DNA of 23,650 bases, taken from IMG/VR virus record IMGVR_UViG_3300037502_001206, positions 1 to 23,650 of that record. One strand, written 5' to 3'. Under the pieces are notes generated by a model. That model searched no databases, had not been told where the DNA came from, and saw nothing but the letters and a program-made list of their open reading frames with translations. The position numbers were made by a program, and so were the translations under genes. The stretch comes from a virus. This document shows, one piece after another, positions 12,338 to 18,144 of this stretch; positions within the stretch are counted from its first letter, which is position 1, and the number at the start of each line of letters is the position of its first letter.

Positions 12338-12369
12338 AAAAAAAAGCGTACCGATTAAGATACGCTTTT
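12338..12369 (-). terminator. Intrinsic terminator after the tail tube gene
   Basis: On the minus strand AAAAGCGTA and TACGCTTTT form a 9-bp stem with a 10-nt loop, followed by a T-run to 12338. It lies 22 nt past the stop of the tail tube gene, so it separates abundant structural messages from the portal genes. Confidence 0.8.
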
Positions 12370-12390
12370 ACAATTATTAGTGTTCAAAAA

Positions 12391-12918
12391 TTAAGTACCT
12401 GATACAATTGTAAATCCTGCAGCAGTTAAAGTATCGCCGATAAAGTTAGCAGGTGCTTTTTCTTGACCTGTTAAAGTTAAAGTATATCCACTTAAATCAC
12501 CCATTGCTCCACCTGTTACAATAGTACCGCCTGTTACATCGCAACCATGTTCCAAACCTGCATAAAAGAAATTCCCGTTGTTATCTTCTACGATAACTTG
12601 CGGTCTACCATAAGCCATAAGTTTTAATTCTTTATGGTCTTTAACAGTTAATTTTTTGAAAGTCAATTCTAAAACTTGCTCCCAAAAAGTAGTTCCATTT
12701 TCACGTGAACTATTCACGTTTTGAGTAAAGGTACTTGCACCTTTTAACTCGTATTTGTATGCAGATGGAGTACCTGCAACCGCATCAATTACATCTGTAT
12801 TTGTTACGTCGTATGTATATCCTGTAGCATCGCCATAATTCACGAAATAAACCGCTTTTAAGCCACCTACTGAATCTTTACAAACTTCTTTTCTGCCGTA
12901 TGTTAAATCACAAGCCAT
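12391..12918 (-). CDS. Major tail tube protein candidate, 175 aa
   Basis: A 175-residue protein rich in Gly, Thr and Val, with alternating strands: FTQNVNSSRENGTTFWEQVLELTFKKL (about 63-89) and YGRPQVIVEDNNGNFFYAGLEHGCDVTGG (about 103-131), ending SGYTLTLTGQEKAP. The pattern of a long loop, a central beta-barrel and a C-terminal TLTGQE is that of siphophage major tail tube subunits, and the gene is isolated between two terminators, as expected for a highly expressed structural gene. It follows the capsid gene. A tail-sheath role is excluded by size. Confidence 0.75.
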   Translation of the reverse strand: MACDLTYGRKEVCKDSVGGLKAVYFVNYGDATGYTYDVTNTDVIDAVAGTPSAYKYELKGASTFTQNVNSSRENGTTFWEQVLELTFKKLTVKDHKELKLMAYGRPQVIVEDNNGNFFYAGLEHGCDVTGGTIVTGGAMGDLSGYTLTLTGQEKAPANFIGDTLTAAGFTIVSGT

Positions 12919-12937
12919 AGTATATATTTGTTTTATA

Positions 12938-12970
12938 AAAAAAGGCGGTGTTTATTGCACCACCTTTTTT
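12938..12970 (-). terminator. Intrinsic terminator after the capsid gene
   Basis: On the minus strand AAAGGTGGTG and CACCGCCTTT pair through one G-T pair around a 7-nt loop, and a T-run follows to 12938. It lies directly downstream of the capsid stop. Confidence 0.75.
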
Positions 12971-12987
12971 ATTAGTTATTAAATTAA

Positions 12988-13920
12988 TTATGCTGGAGTA
13001 TATAATACGATTTCTGAACCGATACCATATTGAACACCTGCTGTAAATCTCATAATCACATTTACAGTTTGTGCTCCTGTTACTTCTGCTTGGTCAATTA
13101 ATCTTACCTCATTCATATCATTTAGTAAACCTGTACCAAAATATAAATTTGATTTTTGAGCAGCCATCATATAGTTATTAGATAATCCGTTTGCAACAAA
13201 GATTTTAACACCATCAAAAGATAATGAACCATTGTTGAACCATTGTGTTCCTTGTGCGTTTGTTCCGTTTGCTCCTAAACCTGAAGCTCCGAATCCACCT
13301 AAAGCACGAACATAAGCACGAGCAACATTTTGAGAAACATAGATATATAAATCTTCTTTTCCGTAAAGTGCAGCAGGAATAGCATCAACTACTTTTCCTA
13401 ATTCAGCAATAACGTTTGAAGCAGTTACAGTTGTACCTACTACATCAATTACAGATGAATCAGCAGTAGCTAAAGGTACAAATCCATCAAATTGTCCCGC
13501 AGTAGCGTTAGCACCTCTCCAAATTGAAACCTCCATTGATTCAGCAACTTTAGCTGAAACGTGTCCGATTAAATAATCAGCAAAAGATTTTGGTAATTCT
13601 CCAAAAGCAGACATTCCCATTTCAATACTTTGCCATGTACTTGCAAGGTCTTTTTTACATAATTCTAAATTTACTTGAAATTCCTCAGGAGTAATAACTC
13701 TTTCGGTTAAAGTAATTGTAGAAGTTGGGTCGAAAGCACAAGTAGCGTTTTTAACGATTCCATCCGTTGCTAAACGTTGGATAACTGATTTGTACTTTAC
13801 GTTTGGCATTACTTCAATCCCCCCATTGTCGATAGTAGGTGCTGATAATAATGCAGCAGAGATGTATTTCTTTGAAAACTCACCTGCATAAGTTGTTGTG
13901 ATACTTGTTGTAGTAGCCAT
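12988..13920 (-). CDS. Major capsid protein, HK97-like
   Basis: Forms the icosahedral shell. It is 310 residues long, typical for an HK97-fold capsid. Visible features are an N-arm (1-40), a beta-rich E-loop/P-domain region around VITPEEFQVNLELCKKDLASTWQSIEMGMSAFGELPKSFADYLIGHVSAKVAESMEVSIWRG (a long spine helix near 105-135 that ends in WRG), then an A-domain with many Gly/Ala and a final beta strand (YGIGSEIVLYTPA). It follows a scaffold-like gene and a prohead protease, and precedes the tail tube gene, which supports the call. The low Cys content and well-balanced codons suggest strong expression. Confidence 0.85.
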   Translation of the reverse strand: MATTTSITTTYAGEFSKKYISAALLSAPTIDNGGIEVMPNVKYKSVIQRLATDGIVKNATCAFDPTSTITLTERVITPEEFQVNLELCKKDLASTWQSIEMGMSAFGELPKSFADYLIGHVSAKVAESMEVSIWRGANATAGQFDGFVPLATADSSVIDVVGTTVTASNVIAELGKVVDAIPAALYGKEDLYIYVSQNVARAYVRALGGFGASGLGANGTNAQGTQWFNNGSLSFDGVKIFVANGLSNNYMMAAQKSNLYFGTGLLNDMNEVRLIDQAEVTGAQTVNVIMRFTAGVQYGIGSEIVLYTPA

Positions 13921-13938
13921 TTTTTTTTATTAATTTAT

Positions 13939-14487
13939 TTAGTTAGCAATTTTACTCATTACTTTGTCGAAAGTTGTCAATACTCTATTTTGTGAGTATA
14001 AGATTTTTTCAACGTTTGGTCTTGCATCAGGATTATGCGTTAAAGGTTGAGCAGATAATTCTACTTCTTTAACTTCTTTCATAGACGCTAATTCTGTTTT
14101 CAATGCTTCGATTTCAGACTTTAAAGCATCTACATCTTCTTTTGAAAAATGCGACTCTTTAACAGTTGACTCGATTACTTTTTTAGGTGCAGTAGGTTCA
14201 GCAGCTTGTTCAACTTCTACTTCTACTTCAGGAGCTTCCTCTTCAGCAGGTGCAGCTTCTTTGATTTCAGCAATTTCCCCCTCAACTGCAACAACTAAAA
14301 TCATTCCGTTATCAAGAATATACTCGCCAACTGGCAAGGCAACTCTATCTTCACCATTAACAATAAACACTGGTTGACCTGCTTCGAATACTTCCGCTTC
14401 GATAACAGTACCATTGTCTAAAGGCATTTGCTCTAATTGGATTTCCATCCCTAAAAGCCTTTTGATTTCTGTTAGTACGTTTGACAT
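13939..14487 (-). CDS. Capsid assembly / scaffold-like protein, 182 aa
   Basis: A 182-residue acidic protein with three zones. A beta-rich N-terminal zone (1-75) ends in VGEYILDNGMILVVAVEGEIAEIKEA. A low-complexity acidic Glu/Ala/Pro linker follows (about 76-105). Then comes a coiled-coil (115-140, VDALKSEIEALKTELASM), and the C-terminus is mildly basic. The coiled-coil and basic tail fit a scaffolding protein, and the position directly upstream of the capsid gene, after the protease, is the usual place. The alternative is a capsid decoration protein. An ATTAAAACAC element precedes its start. Confidence 0.6.
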   Translation of the reverse strand: MSNVLTEIKRLLGMEIQLEQMPLDNGTVIEAEVFEAGQPVFIVNGEDRVALPVGEYILDNGMILVVAVEGEIAEIKEAAPAEEEAPEVEVEVEQAAEPTAPKKVIESTVKESHFSKEDVDALKSEIEALKTELASMKEVKEVELSAQPLTHNPDARPNVEKILYSQNRVLTTFDKVMSKIAN

Positions 14488-14503
14488 ATTAATATTATTT
14501 TAA

Positions 14504-14513
14504 ATTAAAACAC
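14504..14513 (-). promoter_or_regulatory. Late leader element GTGTTTTAAT (before scaffold-like gene)
   Basis: Exact copy of the 10-nt element, 16 nt upstream of the ATG at 14487, within the longer context TTAGTGTTTTAATTTAAA shared in part with the copy at 15315. Confidence 0.5.
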
Positions 14514-14537
14514 TAATTATTTAATGTTGTTGTATTT

Positions 14538-14726
14538 TTATCCGTTTACTCTTGTTATTACTCTTACTCCGTTATTTTCTGTAATGGTTACATTATCTAC
14601 TCCTGTAGTTTTACCAATTCCTTGATTTTGCAAATCACCATTGCAACATTCTTTACTATAAGTATTGTCATCACATAGACAACCACGCTTTCCACCTTTC
14701 GGACTTGTTTTACTTTTTGTTTTCAT
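14538..14726 (-). CDS. Small Gly/Cys-rich protein, 62 aa
   Basis: A 62-residue protein. A basic N-terminus is followed by KGGKRGCLCDDNTYSKECC (10-28), with four Cys in C-L-C ... E-C-C spacing, then NQGIGKTTG and a short beta hairpin (VTITENNGVRVITRV). The Cys set suggests a metal knuckle or disulfide-stabilised peptide. I recall similar small proteins between protease and capsid genes in Bacteroidota phages. It overlaps the protease gene by 17 nt, so it is translated with it. Function unknown. Confidence 0.65.
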   Translation of the reverse strand: MKTKSKTSPKGGKRGCLCDDNTYSKECCNGDLQNQGIGKTTGVDNVTITENNGVRVITRVNG

Positions 14727-15303
14727 ATTTATTTATTATTTGTTTTATTTGCTCTATTACACTCGGTTGTTTAGATAGTTGTTTCTTCTCTTCTAACTTG
14801 TCAGCGAAGTAACCCTCTAAAGAAAACCCTTTTACTTTTCCTGTTTTTACGTAGTCATTCCAAATAGTATCATCTTCAACTTTTACTGAAGCCATCCACG
14901 AACCAACAGGAACTGATAAATTGTAAATTGCTGATTTATCTTTTTGCGTATCTTCTACAATCCAACTTTCAACAACAGTCAATCCTTTTATTTCTTTGTT
15001 GTGTTCTAAAGTCCAATTATTCTGATTTCCATTTTTAAAGAATAATTGACTCGCTTTGTTTACTGTGTCTTTTGAGAAATAGATATAATATTCATCCTCT
15101 CCGTTTTTACGATAGATAGGTTTTTCAGGAATTAAAACCGCACCCATTAAAATACGCTTCTCACTATCTACTTGTGCAAGTTTGATTTCTCCTGACTTTA
15201 ACGCTACGAAATTTGACTCGATTGCTGGACTTTCAACAACTGAAATAGCATCTACTCCGCTCAACTCATCTTTTTCGTCTATAATTAATTCAATTAAATT
15301 CAT
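14710..15303 (-). CDS. Prohead protease, XkdF-like
   Basis: A phage maturation protease of the serine type, related to the XkdF-like family, which cleaves scaffold and capsid during head assembly. The opening ELSGVDAISVVESPAIESNFVAL (13-35) is typical of that family. Candidate catalytic residues are His101 in NWTLEHNKEIKG and Ser161 in KGFSLEGYF. The region RILMGAVLIPEKPIYR (50-65) and VPVGSWMASVKV (131-142) form the core strands. It is 197 residues and precedes the scaffold and capsid genes. The gene has an ATTAAAACAC element 12 nt upstream of its ATG, like three other late genes. Confidence 0.85.
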   Translation of the reverse strand: MNLIELIIDEKDELSGVDAISVVESPAIESNFVALKSGEIKLAQVDSEKRILMGAVLIPEKPIYRKNGEDEYYIYFSKDTVNKASQLFFKNGNQNNWTLEHNKEIKGLTVVESWIVEDTQKDKSAIYNLSVPVGSWMASVKVEDDTIWNDYVKTGKVKGFSLEGYFADKLEEKKQLSKQPSVIEQIKQIINKYENKK

Positions 15304-15314
15304 ATCTTTTTTAA

Positions 15315-15324
15315 ATTAAAACAC
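15315..15324 (-). promoter_or_regulatory. Late leader element GTGTTTTAAT (before protease gene)
   Basis: Exact copy of the 10-nt element, 11 nt upstream of the ATG at 15303; the following AATTTAAA is shared with the copy at 14504. Confidence 0.5.
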
Positions 15325-15343
15325 TATAATTAAAAATTTGTTT

Positions 15344-15351
15344 TATATTTG
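15344..15351 (+). promoter_or_regulatory. Plus-strand promoter -7 box before the moron
   Basis: TATATTTG on the plus strand, opposite to the late genes, in the gap after the protease start. No TTG at the right distance is visible, so the upstream element is weak. Confidence 0.55.
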
Positions 15352-15354
15352 TAC

Positions 15355-15414
15355 TTCGCTACAGCAATAAGATATTTAATCCCTGACATTTGTAGCGAGT
15401 GTTGGGGATTTTTT
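15355..15414 (+). ncRNA. Structured leader or small RNA with possible pseudoknot
   Basis: Two helices interleave: CGCTACA (15357-15363) with TGTAGCG (15391-15397), and AATCCC (15378-15383) with GGGATT (15405-15410), the latter followed by TTTT. The order S1-S2-S1'-S2' is that of an H-type pseudoknot. The second stem alone is terminator-like, so the RNA may act as an attenuator before the lipoprotein gene, or be a small RNA in its own right. Confidence 0.5.
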
Positions 15415-15427
15415 AAAACAATTTATT

Positions 15428-15808
15428 ATGAAAAAAGTATTGTTAATTTTGGGATTGTCTATTTCGTTATTTTCTTGTAATGATTATCAAAGACAACAAA
15501 ACCAATTAGATGCAGAAAGTGATGGTAAATCTATTTTACTAAAAGCAGAAAGTGAAAAGAAAGCCGACATTGAACAAGCAAAAGCAAATTATGAAAGTGC
15601 TAAACTTGATGCTTTGACAAGAATTGAAAAAGCAAAGTCAGAAAGTCAAGCTATTTTATTAAAAGCAGAAAGTCAAGCAAAAGCGAATAGATTGTTAAAT
15701 GAATCTATTACGCCTGAAATTTTAGAATTTAATAAAATTAATCGTTGGAATGGAAAACTACCAACTACTACTTTAGGTAATCAAGGTTCAATTATAAATT
15801 TAAAATAA
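15428..15808 (+). CDS. Lipoprotein moron with prohibitin-like tail, 126 aa
   Basis: A small lipoprotein inserted as an oppositely oriented moron between tail and head genes. The signal sequence (MKKVLLILGLSISLFSC) ends in a good lipobox, LFSC, with Cys17 as lipid site. It continues as a charged coiled helix with a repeated phrase: SILLKAESEKKAD (about 35-47) and AILLKAESQAKAN (75-87). The end NRLLNESITPEILEFNKINRWNGKLPTT resembles the C-terminal region of prohibitin-like SPFH proteins (L(T/S)PE...WDGKLP). The SPFH core domain itself is missing. A role in the host envelope, such as superinfection exclusion, is inference. It is joined by TAATG to the next gene. Confidence 0.75.
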   Translation: MKKVLLILGLSISLFSCNDYQRQQNQLDAESDGKSILLKAESEKKADIEQAKANYESAKLDALTRIEKAKSESQAILLKAESQAKANRLLNESITPEILEFNKINRWNGKLPTTTLGNQGSIINLK

Positions 15809-15903
15809 TGAAAATACTTGTCTTTACATTAGTAGGTATTCCTTTATTGATTATTTTTTATTTAGGAATAATTCGTTTAATAAAAGAGTTTTTTAAAAAA
15901 TAA
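15808..15903 (+). CDS. Tiny membrane protein of the moron, 31 aa
   Basis: ATG 15808 overlaps the stop of the lipoprotein gene (TAATG) and opens a 31-codon frame that is one long membrane span (about 4-24, LVFTLVGIPLLIIFYLGII) with a basic tail (RLIKEFFKK). The coupling to the lipoprotein gene makes a partner or anchor role likely. Too short for a family call. Confidence 0.55.
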   Translation: MKILVFTLVGIPLLIIFYLGIIRLIKEFFKK

Positions 15904-15908
15904 TTTAT

Positions 15909-15993
15909 TATATTTGTGCTTTGAGTTTTTTCATAGTTTAAATTTTTTAGTTATTAATCATTAAAGCCACATATTAATTTATGTGGCTTTTTT
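15909..15993 (+). ncRNA. Candidate small RNA unit after the moron
   Basis: TATATTTG (15909-15916) is followed by about 45 nt of U-rich sequence and then the terminator at 15963-15993. The predicted transcript (about 15923-15993) has no reading frame of note. The layout (same -7 box, short transcript, terminator) repeats that at 7717-7800. It may instead just be the 3' end of the moron message. Confidence 0.35.
15963..15993 (+). terminator. Intrinsic terminator of the moron
   Basis: AAAGCCACAT (15963-15972) pairs perfectly over 10 bp with ATGTGGCTTT (15981-15990) around an 8-nt loop, with a T-run after it. It also insulates the tape measure stop at 15995 on the other strand. Confidence 0.85.
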
Positions 15994-15994
15994 A

Positions 15995-18022
15995 TTATCC
16001 TAAACTTGCGTTACTTACTATATTCCTATCTAAACTTTGTTGAGTAGTTACATTGTTTGCGACTACATACGCTTGAACAGGTTGCTGACTTCCTAACGTT
16101 TGAGCAATTTGATTTACTCCTGAATTACCTACTACGTTGAAACTTGGAGCAGGAGCTCCACCGCCTCCACCAGCAGAACCACCGCCACCAGAACCACCAC
16201 TTGGAGCAGAAGTAGAATCGCCTTTAATAGCTTGTATAGATTTCACAGAACTTGCAATAGTTGAACCAATTTCTAAAGCTCCTTTTGCAGTATTTATAGC
16301 AACCCAAGGCATACCACCTGTCAATGGAGAAGCTGCTACAGCGGCTGCATTTGCTTTTGCAATACTTGAAACAGTTGAAGAAACAGATTGTGCAGCAGTT
16401 CTAACCACATCAGCAATAGCTAAAGCCTTTGCAACTTTATTTAATTTCTTACCTCCTAAAGATAAAATATTTTGTAGGTTATCGTAAGTAGCTCTATATT
16501 GTTGCTCTTTAAATTCTCTTTCTTTTTGCGCTATATCCTCCTTTTCTTTAGCTTGTCTTTCCGCTTCATCTTTTTGTTTTTGAGCTTCGTCTTTAGCTGT
16601 TTGTGCATCTTTTGTTTTAGCTTCTCCTTCTAAAATTTTATATTTTTCTAATATTGCTAAACGTGCTTTTGCTTTTTCTTCTTCAGTTAATTTTAAAGCA
16701 TCTAATTCCGCTAAATCCCTTTGCTTTTGAAGTGCTACTTTTTCAACTTCTGTTTTAGCTTTTAAATCTTCAATAGCTTTTAAAGCATTTTCTTCGATAT
16801 TTTTTAAAGCGTCTTTTTGTGCTTTTGCTGCCTCAAGTGCTTTGTCGTTCTTTTCCTTTTGTTTAGCTGCTGCATCTTTAGCAGCTTGGTCATCAATATT
16901 TTTTATAGATAGTTGTAAACCTGCTCTATCGTTTTTTAATTTCTCTAAACCTTTTAAACTTTCTTTTCGTGTTTCTTCTGCTTTCTTTTTTTCCGCTTCA
17001 GGGTCAAATATTAAACTCGCACCTTTATCTACTAAATCACTAAAGCCTTGAGCAAGTCCAAAGTTTTGCCCCAATGCCTTGCCGACCATATCAACACCCT
17101 CTAATAATAAAGTTAAAGGTGTTTGAATAAATTTAATAATTCCTGCTAATATATCCCTATTACGTTGCGAAGCTGCTATTTGTGCTTTTGCAGTAATATC
17201 ATTTTGTGCAATTTGGTTTTCAGTTGCTTTTATTACTTCATCGGTTTGAGCAATCTTTAGTTTTAAAATATCCTTTTCGCTTTTTCCTTGTAACTTTAAA
17301 ATATTTTCTTGACCACCGATTGCATCTAATTTACCTTGTTGCAAATCTAAATTAGCTTGTGCTTGAGCGTTTAATTTTTCTTGCTCCGAACTTACACCAC
17401 CTACTAATTCTTTAATGTCATCCCAATATGCTACAATAGCACCTAAAGCAATTAATAAAACACCTACACCCGTAGCAGCTATTCCTGTTTTAATTCCGTT
17501 TAAAGCTATTCTTGCTGATATACCTAATGCTTTGAAAGCTACTGCACCCTCACGAATACCTCGTACACCTTCAGCTAATGCCATTGCACCCTGAACTTTT
17601 AAAAGTGCTTCTTCAAGTTTTTGACTCTCTCCACCTGTTAAAGCCATTGCACCCTGAACACCTGCAAAAGTTGAAGTAACACCCTGTAAAGCACCGCCTA
17701 ACTTTGCGTCAAATGTAGTTGCAGCAGCATCAACAACCATATCTGTTTGCATTTGCACCTTACGATAATTACCAACGGTTTGAAGTAAGTCTTGATATTC
17801 TTTAGTAGCACTTTGCCCAGCTAAAGCAAGTTCGTATAACCTATCTTCAGCCTCTCCCATTCTTGATGTTAGCGGTTGCAAATTACCATAGACTTCCTCA
17901 AATGTAGCATCTACACTTTTTGCAGACTTATCAACTTGTTTAAGTGCCTTATCTAAATTTTCAAGACCCCCAACTGCTTTAAGCGAGTTAACATCAATTT
18001 CTATCGTTTTTGTAATTGCCAT
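15995..18022 (-). CDS. Tail tape measure protein, 675 aa
   Basis: Sets tail length and is extruded during DNA entry. The sequence shows long helical stretches, an internal hydrophobic segment (about 185-200, GIAATGVGVLLIALGAIVAYW), a strong coiled-coil rich in Lys/Glu/Ala (about 375-510) and a Gly/Ser-rich linker near the C-terminus (GGSGGGGSAGGGGGAPAP). The region near residue 95-160 is Ala/Gly-rich, as in tape measures. At roughly 1.5 angstrom per residue, 675 residues suggest a tail of about 100 nm; this is a rule of thumb. No lytic transglycosylase or peptidase domain is seen. It follows the tail hub genes rather than preceding them. Confidence 0.9.
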   Translation of the reverse strand: MAITKTIEIDVNSLKAVGGLENLDKALKQVDKSAKSVDATFEEVYGNLQPLTSRMGEAEDRLYELALAGQSATKEYQDLLQTVGNYRKVQMQTDMVVDAAATTFDAKLGGALQGVTSTFAGVQGAMALTGGESQKLEEALLKVQGAMALAEGVRGIREGAVAFKALGISARIALNGIKTGIAATGVGVLLIALGAIVAYWDDIKELVGGVSSEQEKLNAQAQANLDLQQGKLDAIGGQENILKLQGKSEKDILKLKIAQTDEVIKATENQIAQNDITAKAQIAASQRNRDILAGIIKFIQTPLTLLLEGVDMVGKALGQNFGLAQGFSDLVDKGASLIFDPEAEKKKAEETRKESLKGLEKLKNDRAGLQLSIKNIDDQAAKDAAAKQKEKNDKALEAAKAQKDALKNIEENALKAIEDLKAKTEVEKVALQKQRDLAELDALKLTEEEKAKARLAILEKYKILEGEAKTKDAQTAKDEAQKQKDEAERQAKEKEDIAQKEREFKEQQYRATYDNLQNILSLGGKKLNKVAKALAIADVVRTAAQSVSSTVSSIAKANAAAVAASPLTGGMPWVAINTAKGALEIGSTIASSVKSIQAIKGDSTSAPSGGSGGGGSAGGGGGAPAPSFNVVGNSGVNQIAQTLGSQQPVQAYVVANNVTTQQSLDRNIVSNASLG

Positions 18023-18144
18023 TTGATTTGGTTTTTAAATTCTTTAAAATTATCAGGAATTTTATATTTTCCTTTTGCTATGTCTACACTCTCGCTTGCT
18101 CCTATTTTTTGGAATTCAAGCATTTCAATAATTAGTTTAAGCAT
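18001..18144 (-). CDS. Small hypothetical protein before the tape measure, 47 aa
   Basis: I use the ATG at 18144, which overlaps the TAA of the tail hub gene; an upstream ATG at 18186 would overlap that gene by 50 nt. The 47-residue helical protein (MLKLIIEMLEFQKIGASESVD..., ending IKWQLQKR) overlaps the tape measure start by 22 nt, so it is strongly coupled to it. It may be a small tail assembly factor; not recognised. Confidence 0.5.
   Translation of the reverse strand: MLKLIIEMLEFQKIGASESVDIAKGKYKIPDNFKEFKNQIKWQLQKR

Noticed and set aside
12923-12970. TATATTTG on the plus strand followed by a terminator-like hairpin, as a further small RNA unit
   Set aside because: No upstream TTG at the right distance, and the hairpin is better explained as the minus-strand terminator of the capsid gene; a 35-nt transcript would be only the hairpin.
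16137-16487. Plus-strand open frame opposite the tape measure gene, Pro-rich
   Set aside because: A shadow of the Gly/Ser/Ala-rich part of the tape measure; it has no promoter and unnatural composition. Similar shadow frames at 45-227, 1248-1436, 2796-3123 (minus), 3188-3421 (minus), 4205-4468 (minus), 9459-9662, 16842-17051, 19542-19736 and 21196-21519 were dropped for the same reason.
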